Shown: piece after piece, positions 14,766 to 25,417 of the stretch
Numbering within the stretch: the stretch's first letter is position 1
How the letters are laid out: each line of letters opens with the position of its first letter
NCBI RefSeq assembly: GCF_017115085.1
Contig: NZ_JABXKJ010000255.1
Coordinates: 1-64,000, forward strand
DNA length: 64,000 nt
Direction: 5' to 3'
Source of the DNA: Nostoc sp. NMS7
Lineage (GTDB): Bacteria; Cyanobacteriota; Cyanobacteriia; Cyanobacteriales; Nostocaceae
Made by a program: the position numbers and the translations under genes
Notes under the pieces: model-generated
Database searches by the model: none
Told to the model about the DNA's origin: nothing
What the model saw: only the letters and a program-made list of their open reading frames with translations

Positions 14766-17700
14766 TTAGCAAATGTCTATTGATTGGTTTCTTGCTTGTT
14801 CAAGAAATTTTTCGAGTTTTTGAACTAGGGTCTGGACATGAGGTGGTGACACCATGTTTAAATGATTACCAGGAACTACAACCGTTTCTATATCTTCCAC
14901 CACTTCTTTCCAGTGATATTCAAAGTCGGTATCAGTCTCACTGGCTTTAAATAGAACAATTGAGCCTGAGTAATATTGACCTTTGTAATTTTGTACGGCT
15001 TGACCGTTGATCTGGGAAATTTTTAGAAGATGGGGAGCTTGATCAAAGTCAAAACCTTCTATAACTACATTTTTCTGTTTAGCTTGTTCTTCGACATAAA
15101 TTATCTGCTCCTCTGGCTCTAATTGCCGCAGTTCCTCTAAACAGAGGTCTAAACGATCTTTGAATAACTCTACTAATAGAAAAGCATTGTCTATTAGTCC
15201 TTTATAACTTAGACAAGGAGGATTAGTATCTATTAGAGCCAACAGAGCTATTTGTTCACCTTGATGGGAAAGTTGTTGAGCCATCTCAAAAGCTACCAAG
15301 CCACCAAAAGACCAGCCAGAGAGAAAATAAGGGCCATGAGGTTGAACCGTTTGTAACTCTTGGATATAGTGAGTTGCCATTTGTTCAACGCTAGTATGAG
15401 GTTGATTTTCAGGATTTAAACCAAAAGATTGTAGTCCATAGAATGGCTGTTCTGAACTCAAATAATAAGTAAGATGGTGATAGCAAATAACATTCCCCCC
15501 ACCAGGGTGAACACAGAACAGAGGTGGTTGATTACCATTAGCTTTGATAGGAACTAGGGCAGACCAAGGTAAAGGATCTGTTGAGGAACTCAAGAAATTT
15601 GCTAGTTGTTCGATAGTGGGATATTGGAACAAAATAGCTAAAGGTAAATTTATCTGGAAATGTTTTTGAATCTGTGTCATGAGACGAACAGCTAAAAGAG
15701 AATGGCCTCCAAGTTCAAAGAAGTTATCTCGGATGCTGACAGGATGAATGCCCAGAATGTCTTCCCAAATTCGTATCAGTTGAAATTCCCAAAGATTTCG
15801 GGGTGCGTCAAAGCCTTTTCGCAGTTCCTTTTGAACAAGTTTGTGAGGCGGTCTAACTTGCGGAATTTGATCTGCTGAAATCCTTTCTATCAGTGTTTCA
15901 AGGTACTGCTCTGGAAGGTCAACAATGCTGTTCAACAAAGCCTGAAAATGTTCCAGAATCAGGGTTATAGCCGGATTATCATAACGGTATCGGTTGTAGA
16001 TGATGCGAAACTCTAACTCTGAACTTGGGCTAACTAGAATGGTGAGGGCATATTTGGTTTGCGCCCCTATAGAACGAGCCTGAGGTTGATTCATGTCATA
16101 GTTCGCAGACTGTTTTACTGATGAATCGACTGGATGGTTTTGGAAAACCAGAAGACTCTCGTAGAGGGGTAACGATCCGGGTACTTCACTCCATTCGTGA
16201 ATTTGTCCTTCAGAGCAGTATTCATAATCTCGTTGCGTGAAGCTTTGATCATGGATGTCTCTAAGCCAAGACCAAAGTGATGCTTTGGGAGAAACCAAAA
16301 GCCGCATCGGTAAGGTATTAATGAATAGACCTAACATGGATTCAGCCCCCACCAATTCTGAGGGACGACCAGAGAAAGTCGCGCCGAATACCACATCTTC
16401 CAGACCGCTATAGCGACTCAACAGCAAAGCCCAAATGCCATGAACTAGAATATTTAAGGTCAAGTGATGTTGCCGTACCAAAGACTGTAAAGCTGCTGTT
16501 GCCGAAGCTGTCAAGCGGCTTTTTTGTTCACCATAGCGCTCTTCCTGGGCAGAAAAATTAACAGGTTCAGCTTCTATTCCTAATGGAGTTGGACTTTTGA
16601 AACCTTGAAGTTTGCCCCGCCAGAATGCCTCTGCCTGTGACAAATCCTGCTGTTTTAGCCAAACGATATAATCTCTGTAGGGATAGCTGAGTTCCAGTGA
16701 TAAATCTTGACCTCTGCTAAATGCCTCGTAGAATGTGAAAACCTCCTTGAAGATGAGAGGCACGCACCAGCCATCTGTAAGAATGTGATGAGAAGTCCAG
16801 ACGAATTGATAGGCATTCGAGCCTACTTGGAAAAGCGCCAAACGCATTAACGGTGGTTCAGTCATCTCGAAACCACGCAGTCGGTCTGCACTGAGATAGG
16901 TTTCTAATTTTTCTTGCTGCTGGGACAGAGAAAGTCCGCGCCAATCTTGCTGTTCCAGTGAAATTTTCACTCCCTTCAGTACAACTTGAAGTGGCTCATC
17001 TTGATCTTCCCAAATAAAGGCTGTTCTGAAGATCGAGTGGCGATCGACGACACGCTGCCAAGCTTTTTCAAAAGCTAAAGAGTCTAGTTCTTCTTGTAAG
17101 TTTAAAATGCACTGCTCAAGATGTATCCCTGACTCAGAAGCAGATAGAGTCTCGAAAAGCATTCCCTGTTGTGAAGGAGAAAGTGGATAAATAGATTCAA
17201 TGTTTTTAGTTTGTAATCGAGCCAATAATTCATCCAGTTGTAATTGATTTAACTGTACATCTGGAAAATCACTAGGTGTGTATCCTCTATTCTCTGCTAA
17301 CTGACAATGTTCTATTATTGACCTGATTGCTTGAATATAGCTCTGTGCCAATTTCTCCACTGTGGCACGAGTATGAACATGACCATCGTAAGTCCAATCA
17401 ATTAGTAATTCACCTTCTACTACCAGAGCATTAATATCCAATAGATGGTCACGAGTTTGCTTTAAACTTTGGCTAGCTCCAGTAGATTCAGGCGCAAATT
17501 TCCAACCAGTTTCTGACTGTATTTGGTCAAATTGTCCCAGGTAGTTAAAACTAATTTCTGAAGCGGGAATTGTCTTTATTTGTTCATTAACAGTCGTATC
17601 TTTACACAAGTAACGCAATATACCGTAGCCAATCCCACGATTAGGAATCGCTCGTAATTGTTCTTTGATTGATTTGATTATTTCTCCTGGTTGGTTTAAT

Positions 17701-20700
17701 GAAGGTAGTTGCAATAATACGGGAAACAAACTGGTAAACCAACCTACCGTCCGTGATAAGTCTACATCTGCAAATACTTCTTCTCTACCATGTCCTTCTA
17801 AGTCAATTAGTACAGTTGAATTTTCCGTCCACTCTGCTATTGAAAGTACTAATGCACTTAGCAGTATATCGTTAATTTGTGTGTTGTAAGCTTCGTTTAC
17901 TGACAACAGCAGAGTTTGGGTTTCTTCTTGACTTAATTTCACTGACACACAAGCAGCACTACCTACTGTATTTTCTTGTTGAATGTCAGTATAATCTGAT
18001 GGTAGTGGTGTTATCTTAGACCAAGCTTGGTTCAGCCAATAGTCTAACTCAAGTTTTATAATTTCTGACTGTGCATAATTGTTTAATTTTTCTGACCAAT
18101 CAATAAATGCTGTTGTTTTCGCACTTAGCTTTGGAGGTTCCTGAGTAATTAGTTGTTGATAAATTCTTTGTAGGTCTGATAATAAAATTCGCCAACTTAC
18201 ACCATCTACTGCTAGGTGATGAATAATAATTAGTAACCTAGCATCACTTTCATTACCCAAGTTAAACATCACCACTTGCATTATCGGCCCTGTTGACAAG
18301 TTTAAACTTGCTTGATACTCTGCGGCGATTTTTTCTAGAGCTAGCGGCTGTTCACGTTTGGGCATTGATGATAAATCTACTACGGCAAATGGTATCCTGT
18401 CATCTAACCCTTGGTTTATTTGTTTGTATTCAGCTGCAACCGATGTGAATTTTAGACGCAAAGCATCGTGATGCTCTAGTAATTTTTTCAGGGCTATTTC
18501 AATTAATTCACTTTGCAGATTATTTGGAATCTGCAATAAAACTGATTGGTTATAATGGTGAGCTTCTGGGCGATTTTGTGCAAAGAACCTTTGTTGAATG
18601 GGTGTTAGGGATGCAACTCCAGTCACTATCCCTTGTTTAGACTCAACACTCACTGTTGTATTGGTAACCCTGGCAAGTTCGGCGATGGTTTGGTTTTGGA
18701 ATATTTGTTTGGGAGTGATTTGTAATCCTGAGTTTTTGGCACGAGAAACTATTTGAATACTCAGGATGGAGTCGCCACCAATTTCAAAGAAGTTGTCGTG
18801 GATGCTGACTTTTTCTTTGAGCAGCAATTCTTGCCAGATGTTGGTTAATATTTGTTCTATGGCTGTACGTGGTGCTACGTACTCATGTTCCCGGCTAATT
18901 TCCCCATCAGGTGTTGGTAGTGCTTTGCGGTCTAGTTTGCCGTTGGGTGTTAACGGTAGGTTGTCTAAAGTGACAAAGCCACTGGGAATCATGTATTCTG
19001 GTAGCTGTTGCTTGAGAAATTGACGCAGTTGGTTGGTGGTGAGCGATTCATCACTCTTGACTACATAAGCAACTAAGCGTTTACTTCGACTTCGCTCAGT
19101 ACAAGTGTTACCTGGAATATCGTCTGTTACAATAGCTACAGCTTGTTGGATTTGGGGATGGGTGTTGAGGACTGCTTCGATTTCTCCGAGTTCGATGCGG
19201 AAGCCGCGAATCTTCACTTGGTTATCGATACGACCAAGGTATTCGATATTACCATTACTCAGGTAACGTGCCAAGTCTCCTGTTTTGTAAAGGCGTTCTG
19301 TGGCATCAGAAAAGGGATTTGGGATAAATTTTTCTTGGGTGAGTTCTGGGCGGTTAAGGTAGCCTTTTGCCAAGCACACACCACCAATGTACAATTCTCC
19401 TGGCACACCAATGGGAACAGGCTGTAAATAGCTGTCTAGAATATATACAGTCCTGTTAGGCAGAGGACGACCGATAGGCATTTTTTTCAGATTGATGTCT
19501 TTACTCAACTGAGGAAGAATTTCAAACAGGGTTGCGGTGATGGTCGTCTCTGTGGGGCCATAGGCGTTGATCAGACGAACACGAGACATTGGGCTTTGTT
19601 GCCATTTGGCAACATATTCGGGCAACATTACATCTCCACCAACAATCACAAGTCTCAGTTGGCTGTTGGTATCTAACACTTGTGTTTTAGCCCACTCTTG
19701 AGCCAATTGTTGCCAATAAGCTGTTGGGAGATTAACGACAGTCAGTCCAAAATCCGAAATTATTTTTTGGAAGTTTGTCGGAGTCCATACATCTGAACCT
19801 CGGAGTACTAAGGCAGCGCCAGCTATTAGTGTAGGAAATATCTGTTCTAATGAGGCATCAAAGTTGATTGAGGCAAACTGGAGTACACGATCGCTATTTC
19901 CAAGTCCATAAGCTTGTTGAATAATACAGCAGTGGTTAGCGATCGCGCCATGTGGGATCATCACCCCTTTGGGTCTACCTGTAGAACCAGAGGTATAAAT
20001 CACATAAGCCAAATTAGTTGCTTGCACACCAGCGCTCAGATTATCCTGACTTGACTGAGAAATAAATTGCCAGTCAGTATCTAAACATACAATTTGCGCT
20101 TGATGTTGAGGTAACTTTTCCAGGAGTTGCTGTTGTGTCAGCAGCACTGGAACTTGGGCATCTTCCAGCATAAAGCTCAAGCGTTCTTGAGGATAATCTG
20201 GATCAAGTGGCACATAAGCCCCACCCGCCTTGAAAATACCCAGTAGTCCCACCACCATTGAGAGCGATCGCTCTACACACAACCCTACCAGCACATCTGG
20301 TTTTACACCCAAAGACTGCAAGTAATGTGCTAACTGGTTAGCGCGACAATTCAACTGTCGGTAAGTCAGTTGTTGATCTTCAAAAACGACTGCTACAGCA
20401 TCCGGGGTGCGTTCAACCTGCTGCTCAAACAACTGATGGATAAACTTATCACCAGGATAGTCTACTTGAGTGTTGTTCCAATCAACAAGTAACTGTCTTT
20501 GTTCAGATGCTGTCAAAAGGGGCAATTGTGAAATTTGCTGCTGCGGGTTAGTAATAATACTTTCCAGCAATGTCACAAAATGACCAGTCATCCGCGCGAT
20601 CGTGCTGGCATCAAACAAGTCAGTGTTGTACTCCCACACACCCACCAACCCAGTACCTGTACTGAGCGTAGCCGTTGGCGAAGCCTCTGCCTCAGCAGAA

Positions 20701-23700
20701 GTAGTAGTGTTCTGCATTAGCAAGGTAAGATCAAATTTTGCCGTTGTAGCTTCTGTCATCAATGGAGTAACAGTTAACCCAGTCAGTTCTAATGCAGACA
20801 TGGGCGCATTTTGCAGAACAAACATTACCTGGAACAGTGGGGTATGGCTGAGATCCCGTTCTGGCTGCAATGCTTCCACAAGCATTTCAAAAGGCAAGTC
20901 CTGATGAGCGTAAGCTCCTAAAGCTACTTCTCGAACACGAGTGAGTAATTCACTAAAGCTCGGATTACCTGCCAAGTTGGTACGTATGACTAAATTGTTG
21001 ACAAAAAAGCCAATTAACCGTTCGCTTTCCAAGCGATCGCGGTTAGCAATGGGAGAGCCAACCAAAATATCTGCCACACCCGTGTAGCGGTAAAGCAATG
21101 TATCATAAGCTGCCAACAGTGTCATAAAGAGAGTACAACCTTGCTCCTGGCTCAGTTTTGTCAACCTATCAGTTAACTCAACTGAGAGTGCAAACTCTTG
21201 ATATGCCCCAGCAAAAGTATGCACAGCAGGTCTTGATCGGTCTGTGGGCAGCGACAACAAAGCTGGTGCATCTTTTAGTTGTTGTTGCCAGTAATTCAAT
21301 TGGCTTTGCAGTACATCCCCTTGCAACCAGTCTCTTTGCCAGATGGTAAAATCTGCGTACTGAATCGGCAGTGGTGTTAAAGGTGATGGCTGACCTTGAG
21401 AATAAGCATTATACAACGCTGCTAGTTCTTGGATAAACACACCCATTGACCAACCATCAGAGACTACATGGTGCATACACACTAACAAGACGTGTTCTGT
21501 CTGTGATAGCACTACTAATGTCGCCCTGAATAATGCTTCATTGGCCAGATCAAATGGTTGAATAGCTTGTTGTTGCGCTAATTGCTGTGTAGCTATTTCT
21601 TGTTCGCCTAGTGGCAGATATTCGCACTCAAAAACTGAAACTGTCCAATTCGTTTGTGTTTGAATGATTTGTGTTGGTTGTCCATCAACAGTGACGAAAT
21701 TAGTGCGTAGCGCTTCGTGGCGATGAATAATTTCTTGTAAGCTTTGCTCTAAGGCCGCAACATTAAGAGTTCCTACTAGACGCAAAGCCACAGGAATGTT
21801 GTATGAGGGGCTGTTCGGCTCAAACTGGTCTAAAAACCACAAACGCTGTTGAGCAAATGACAGTGGTAAGTCTGTATTCTTAGCTCTTGGTAGAATGGGT
21901 GGTGCAGACAGTTGTAAGTTCTGTTGCTGTAACTGCTCAATTGCTTGTGCCAATTCAACTAGTGTTGCTGTGGCAAACAACTCACGCAATGGTAGTTCCA
22001 CTTTGAAAATGTTGCGGATGCGTGAAACTAGTTGCGTTGCTAGTAGGGAGTGTCCTCCTAATTCAAAGAAGTTGTCATAAATCCCCACTGGTTCTACTTT
22101 CAGCACTTGCGCCCAAATTTGTGCCAACAGTTCTTCAATCTGAGTACGTGGGGCTACATATTTATCTGTGATTTCGCTGTATGAATCTGGTTCCGGCAAA
22201 GCACGGCGGTCTACCTTACCACTAGGAGTTAGTGGCAAGGACTCCAAAATGACAAAAACATTCGGTACCATGTACTCTGGCAGCTTTTCTTTGAGGAATT
22301 GCCGCAGTTCGCTAATTGTGGGTATACAGTCCTGATGTGCTACTACGTAAGCGACTAGACGTTTACTTCGACTTCGCTCAGTACAAGTATCACCGGGAGT
22401 GTCTTCGCGGGGGATGATACAACATCCTTCCACATCTTCATGCTGGCTTAGTACTGCTTCAACTTCTCCTAACTCAATGCGGAAACCACGTATTTTTACT
22501 TGGTTGTCGATACGTCCTAAGTATTCGATATTGCCATCTGGTAAGTGGCGTACTAAATCCCCAGTTTTATATAATCTTCTGCCTTCTACCTTCTCAAACG
22601 GATTGGAGATAAATTTTTCTTGTGTTAACTCTGGACGGTTGAGGTAGCCTCGTGCCAAACAGACACCACCAATGTATAACTCTCCTAGCACACCAATAGG
22701 TACAGGCTGTAAATATTTATCTAAAATATGAATTTGTGTATTGGCAATTGGCTGTCCAATCGGAGGAAGTAACGGCCAAGTGTCCACTGAATTAGTCAGT
22801 GTAAAAGTAGTGACTACATGGGTTTCCGATGGCCCATAATGATTGTGCAAAGTACAATCATTTAATTTGCTGAACAGTTGAGATATAGCCGGAGTAATCT
22901 GCAACTGTTCCCCAGCAGTAATAATTTCCCTCAGATGACTATTAACTAACTCACTATCAACAGCGACTTCAGCTAGTTGTTGTAATACAACAAAGGGAAC
23001 AAATAGTCTCTCAATAGCTTTTTCTTCGAGGAAACCTAACAAACCTGCTGGATCTCGGCGTAGTTCCTCTGTAATTAAGAACAATGTGCCTCCCGAAAAC
23101 CAGGTAGTGAATATTTCTTGGAAGGAGACATCAAAGCTAATAGGGGCAAATTGCAGGGTTTTTGCTCCAGTAGAAATTGTATTATTTTGAAGTTGCCATA
23201 AGATCAGATTGCAAAGAGCAAGCTGATTAAGGGCTACGCCTTTAGGTTTACCAGTAGAACCAGAGGTATAAATTACATAAGCTAAGTTATTAACTTGTAC
23301 GCTAGAGATAAGATTTTCCTGACTGAATTGAGAAAACAGTCCAGCGTCAGTATCTAAGCAAACAATTTTTGCTTGATGGTCAGGTAGTCTGTCAACGAGT
23401 GACTGCTGGGTGAGCAATACTGAAACTTGAGCATCTTCTAACATGAAAGCCAAACGCTCTTGAGGATAGTTTGGATCAAGTGGCAGATATGCCCCACCTG
23501 CCTTAAGAATCCCTAATAGTCCTACGACCATTTCTAAGGAACGCTCAACACATAACCCAACTAACACATCGGCTTTCACACCCAAAGACTTTAGATAATG
23601 GGCTAACTGGTTAGCACGACAGTTCAATTCATAGTAGGTCAGTTGTTGATTGCCAAACTCCACCGCCACTGCATCGGGTGTACGCCCAACCTGCTCCTCA

Positions 23701-25313
23701 AATAACTGATGGATAGATTTATCACGGGGATAATCTACCTGAGTATTGTTCCACTCTACTAACAACTGCTGTTGCTCAACTTGTGTCAGCAGGGGCAATT
23801 GGGAAATTTGCTGCTGTGGGTTGGCAATAACACCTTCTAGCAAGGTCACAAAATGACCTGCCATCCGCTCTATCGTGCCAGAGTCAAACAAGCTTGTATT
23901 ATATTGCCACGCAGCTATCAGCCCAGAGGTAGTATTTTTAATGAATAAAGTTAAATCAAACTTGGCAGTTGTCCTTTCTGTTCCGAATGAACTGACAGTT
24001 AGCCCAGGCAGTTCTATCTCAGATATGGGCGCATTTTCGAGGACAAACATCACTTGAAACAGTGGTGTATGGCTGAGGTTTCGTTGTGGCTGCAATGCTT
24101 TTACCAATTCCTCAAAGGGGAGGTCTGGATGAGTGTAAGCTAAGAGCATCACCTGCCGCACTCGACTGAGCAACTGCTGAAAACTGGGGTTGCCTGACAA
24201 ATCGGTACGTAGCGCTAAAGTGTTGACAAAAAAGCCAATTAACCCTTCAAGTTCCAAGCGATCGCGTTTAGCAAGAGGTGTACCTACTACAATATCATCC
24301 GAGCCTGTATAGCGATAAAGTAAGGTAACAAATGCTGCGAACAGCGTCATGAATAGTGTAGCTCCCTCTTGCCTACTGAAATTGGCGATCGCTTCAGTCA
24401 GTTCCTCTGAAAATTCGACACTTTGGATTGCGCCCTGGAAAGTTTGAATGGCTGGTCTTGGTCTGTCTGTGGGTAATTCTAGAAAGGTAGGAGCGTTTTT
24501 GAGTAGTTGCTTCCAATAATCCAGCTGCGTTTGCAGTACTTCTGTTTGCAACCATTGCCGTTGCCAAATAGCAAAGTCGGCATACTGAATTGGTAGCTCT
24601 GGTAGCTCTGGTGGGAAGTTATTGCAGAGTGCTGAGTAAATGGTTGCTAACTCCTGCATCAATACGCCCATTGACCAAGCATCGAAGACAATGTGGTGAA
24701 ATGTTAGTAACAAGACGTGTTCTACCTCTGTGAGTTTAAGCACAGAAGCTCGGATTAAACCAGAGTTAGCAAGGTCAAAGGGTCGAATAGCTTCTGCCGT
24801 AGCTAATTGCTGGCAAGCGATTTCTCTTTCACTTTCAAGTAGCTCTATTAGGTCTACTACTGACAAATTTAAGGTTAAGCTTTCAGCAATTACCTGAACT
24901 GGCTGTTCGTTGAAGGTGCGGAAGTTGGTACGTAAGGCTTCGTGGCGAGAGATAATTTTGTTGAGGCTTTGTTCTAGTGCCACGACGTTCAACTTACCAT
25001 GAAGTTTTAGAGCTACTTGTTCGTTATAAAAGGGGTTATCTGGTTCCAACTGGTTTAATAACCAGAGTCGTTCTTGAGCAAAAGACAGAGGTAAATTCTG
25101 AGGAGGCTCGGCTTTAATCAGGGGTAAATCTGTACAATTGTCCGCATTTTCCTGGTGCAGCAACAAGATAAGTTCTGTTTTATGCTTAGTTAATAAGTCA
25201 CGAGTTTCTGGTGTCAATACTCCCTTTGGAGCATCAACGCACAAGCGATTGCCTTCAACCCACAACTCCACATCCTGATGAGAGAGTTCTACTACAAATT
25301 GCTTGAGATTCAT
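14766..25313 (-). CDS. Terminal NRPS: docking-C-A-PCP-C-A-PCP-E-C-PCP-TE, 3515 aa
   Basis: Last synthetase of the line. Domains: TubC_N-like docking 1-50; C1 about 70-490 with HHIVFDA, whose last Gly of HHxxxDG is Ala; A1 with TSGSTG near 685 and code DVQFIAHVVK, predicting Pro; PCP near 1084; C2 with HHVVSDG; A2 near 1774 with code DAENIGAITK, which I cannot assign; PCP near 2180 in the FFEIGGDS form; epimerase about 2240-2640 with HHLAVDG near 2366; a C domain near 2841 (HHILTDG) of the type that follows an epimerase; PCP near 3199 (FFELGGHSLL); thioesterase with GWSFGG near 3333, Asp in LALIDTNPP and His in GNHLN. No A domain stands between the last C and PCP. Two A domains carry an eight-residue insertion TCTERSRS. 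It follows the PKS gene by 104 bases. Confidence 0.92.
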   Translation of the reverse strand: MNLKQFVVELSHQDVELWVEGNRLCVDAPKGVLTPETRDLLTKHKTELILLLHQENADNCTDLPLIKAEPPQNLPLSFAQERLWLLNQLEPDNPFYNEQVALKLHGKLNVVALEQSLNKIISRHEALRTNFRTFNEQPVQVIAESLTLNLSVVDLIELLESEREIACQQLATAEAIRPFDLANSGLIRASVLKLTEVEHVLLLTFHHIVFDAWSMGVLMQELATIYSALCNNFPPELPELPIQYADFAIWQRQWLQTEVLQTQLDYWKQLLKNAPTFLELPTDRPRPAIQTFQGAIQSVEFSEELTEAIANFSRQEGATLFMTLFAAFVTLLYRYTGSDDIVVGTPLAKRDRLELEGLIGFFVNTLALRTDLSGNPSFQQLLSRVRQVMLLAYTHPDLPFEELVKALQPQRNLSHTPLFQVMFVLENAPISEIELPGLTVSSFGTERTTAKFDLTLFIKNTTSGLIAAWQYNTSLFDSGTIERMAGHFVTLLEGVIANPQQQISQLPLLTQVEQQQLLVEWNNTQVDYPRDKSIHQLFEEQVGRTPDAVAVEFGNQQLTYYELNCRANQLAHYLKSLGVKADVLVGLCVERSLEMVVGLLGILKAGGAYLPLDPNYPQERLAFMLEDAQVSVLLTQQSLVDRLPDHQAKIVCLDTDAGLFSQFSQENLISSVQVNNLAYVIYTSGSTGKPKGVALNQLALCNLILWQLQNNTISTGAKTLQFAPISFDVSFQEIFTTWFSGGTLFLITEELRRDPAGLLGFLEEKAIERLFVPFVVLQQLAEVAVDSELVNSHLREIITAGEQLQITPAISQLFSKLNDCTLHNHYGPSETHVVTTFTLTNSVDTWPLLPPIGQPIANTQIHILDKYLQPVPIGVLGELYIGGVCLARGYLNRPELTQEKFISNPFEKVEGRRLYKTGDLVRHLPDGNIEYLGRIDNQVKIRGFRIELGEVEAVLSQHEDVEGCCIIPREDTPGDTCTERSRSKRLVAYVVAHQDCIPTISELRQFLKEKLPEYMVPNVFVILESLPLTPSGKVDRRALPEPDSYSEITDKYVAPRTQIEELLAQIWAQVLKVEPVGIYDNFFELGGHSLLATQLVSRIRNIFKVELPLRELFATATLVELAQAIEQLQQQNLQLSAPPILPRAKNTDLPLSFAQQRLWFLDQFEPNSPSYNIPVALRLVGTLNVAALEQSLQEIIHRHEALRTNFVTVDGQPTQIIQTQTNWTVSVFECEYLPLGEQEIATQQLAQQQAIQPFDLANEALFRATLVVLSQTEHVLLVCMHHVVSDGWSMGVFIQELAALYNAYSQGQPSPLTPLPIQYADFTIWQRDWLQGDVLQSQLNYWQQQLKDAPALLSLPTDRSRPAVHTFAGAYQEFALSVELTDRLTKLSQEQGCTLFMTLLAAYDTLLYRYTGVADILVGSPIANRDRLESERLIGFFVNNLVIRTNLAGNPSFSELLTRVREVALGAYAHQDLPFEMLVEALQPERDLSHTPLFQVMFVLQNAPMSALELTGLTVTPLMTEATTAKFDLTLLMQNTTTSAEAEASPTATLSTGTGLVGVWEYNTDLFDASTIARMTGHFVTLLESIITNPQQQISQLPLLTASEQRQLLVDWNNTQVDYPGDKFIHQLFEQQVERTPDAVAVVFEDQQLTYRQLNCRANQLAHYLQSLGVKPDVLVGLCVERSLSMVVGLLGIFKAGGAYVPLDPDYPQERLSFMLEDAQVPVLLTQQQLLEKLPQHQAQIVCLDTDWQFISQSSQDNLSAGVQATNLAYVIYTSGSTGRPKGVMIPHGAIANHCCIIQQAYGLGNSDRVLQFASINFDASLEQIFPTLIAGAALVLRGSDVWTPTNFQKIISDFGLTVVNLPTAYWQQLAQEWAKTQVLDTNSQLRLVIVGGDVMLPEYVAKWQQSPMSRVRLINAYGPTETTITATLFEILPQLSKDINLKKMPIGRPLPNRTVYILDSYLQPVPIGVPGELYIGGVCLAKGYLNRPELTQEKFIPNPFSDATERLYKTGDLARYLSNGNIEYLGRIDNQVKIRGFRIELGEIEAVLNTHPQIQQAVAIVTDDIPGNTCTERSRSKRLVAYVVKSDESLTTNQLRQFLKQQLPEYMIPSGFVTLDNLPLTPNGKLDRKALPTPDGEISREHEYVAPRTAIEQILTNIWQELLLKEKVSIHDNFFEIGGDSILSIQIVSRAKNSGLQITPKQIFQNQTIAELARVTNTTVSVESKQGIVTGVASLTPIQQRFFAQNRPEAHHYNQSVLLQIPNNLQSELIEIALKKLLEHHDALRLKFTSVAAEYKQINQGLDDRIPFAVVDLSSMPKREQPLALEKIAAEYQASLNLSTGPIMQVVMFNLGNESDARLLIIIHHLAVDGVSWRILLSDLQRIYQQLITQEPPKLSAKTTAFIDWSEKLNNYAQSEIIKLELDYWLNQAWSKITPLPSDYTDIQQENTVGSAACVSVKLSQEETQTLLLSVNEAYNTQINDILLSALVLSIAEWTENSTVLIDLEGHGREEVFADVDLSRTVGWFTSLFPVLLQLPSLNQPGEIIKSIKEQLRAIPNRGIGYGILRYLCKDTTVNEQIKTIPASEISFNYLGQFDQIQSETGWKFAPESTGASQSLKQTRDHLLDINALVVEGELLIDWTYDGHVHTRATVEKLAQSYIQAIRSIIEHCQLAENRGYTPSDFPDVQLNQLQLDELLARLQTKNIESIYPLSPSQQGMLFETLSASESGIHLEQCILNLQEELDSLAFEKAWQRVVDRHSIFRTAFIWEDQDEPLQVVLKGVKISLEQQDWRGLSLSQQQEKLETYLSADRLRGFEMTEPPLMRLALFQVGSNAYQFVWTSHHILTDGWCVPLIFKEVFTFYEAFSRGQDLSLELSYPYRDYIVWLKQQDLSQAEAFWRGKLQGFKSPTPLGIEAEPVNFSAQEERYGEQKSRLTASATAALQSLVRQHHLTLNILVHGIWALLLSRYSGLEDVVFGATFSGRPSELVGAESMLGLFINTLPMRLLVSPKASLWSWLRDIHDQSFTQRDYEYCSEGQIHEWSEVPGSLPLYESLLVFQNHPVDSSVKQSANYDMNQPQARSIGAQTKYALTILVSPSSELEFRIIYNRYRYDNPAITLILEHFQALLNSIVDLPEQYLETLIERISADQIPQVRPPHKLVQKELRKGFDAPRNLWEFQLIRIWEDILGIHPVSIRDNFFELGGHSLLAVRLMTQIQKHFQINLPLAILFQYPTIEQLANFLSSSTDPLPWSALVPIKANGNQPPLFCVHPGGGNVICYHHLTYYLSSEQPFYGLQSFGLNPENQPHTSVEQMATHYIQELQTVQPHGPYFLSGWSFGGLVAFEMAQQLSHQGEQIALLALIDTNPPCLSYKGLIDNAFLLVELFKDRLDLCLEELRQLEPEEQIIYVEEQAKQKNVVIEGFDFDQAPHLLKISQINGQAVQNYKGQYYSGSIVLFKASETDTDFEYHWKEVVEDIETVVVPGNHLNMVSPPHVQTLVQKLEKFLEQARNQSIDIC
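19083..19106. repeat. 24-bp dispersed repeat inside A2 of the terminal NRPS
   Basis: Copy of a short repeat (consensus halves ACTTCGACTTCGCTC and AGTACAAGT). In frame it adds TCTERSRS between PGN and KRLVAYV of the A domain, where unmodified paralogues read PGNKRLVAYV. Confidence 0.8.
20657..20688. repeat. Variant dispersed repeat inside C2 region of the terminal NRPS
   Basis: CTGTACTGAGCGTAGCCGTT followed by GGCGAAGCC, a diverged copy of the same repeat. In frame it yields part of an insert (TTSAEAEASPTATLSTG) near the end of the condensation domain. The paralogous domain at 31.7 kb reads straight through as LMQNTATGLVGFWEYN. Confidence 0.65.
22365..22388. repeat. 24-bp dispersed repeat inside A1 of the terminal NRPS
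   Basis: Same sequence and orientation as the copy at 19083. It again adds TCTERSRS at the PGD/KRLVAYV point of the A domain. Confidence 0.8.
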
Positions 25314-25417
25314 AGAATCATATCCTTCATATTGTCAACGAATTCAGCAGAATGTGTGAGCTAATCACAACTTATTTGGTAAGGTTCAATATTTGTAGAA
25401 AAACTTTTCCATCTTGC

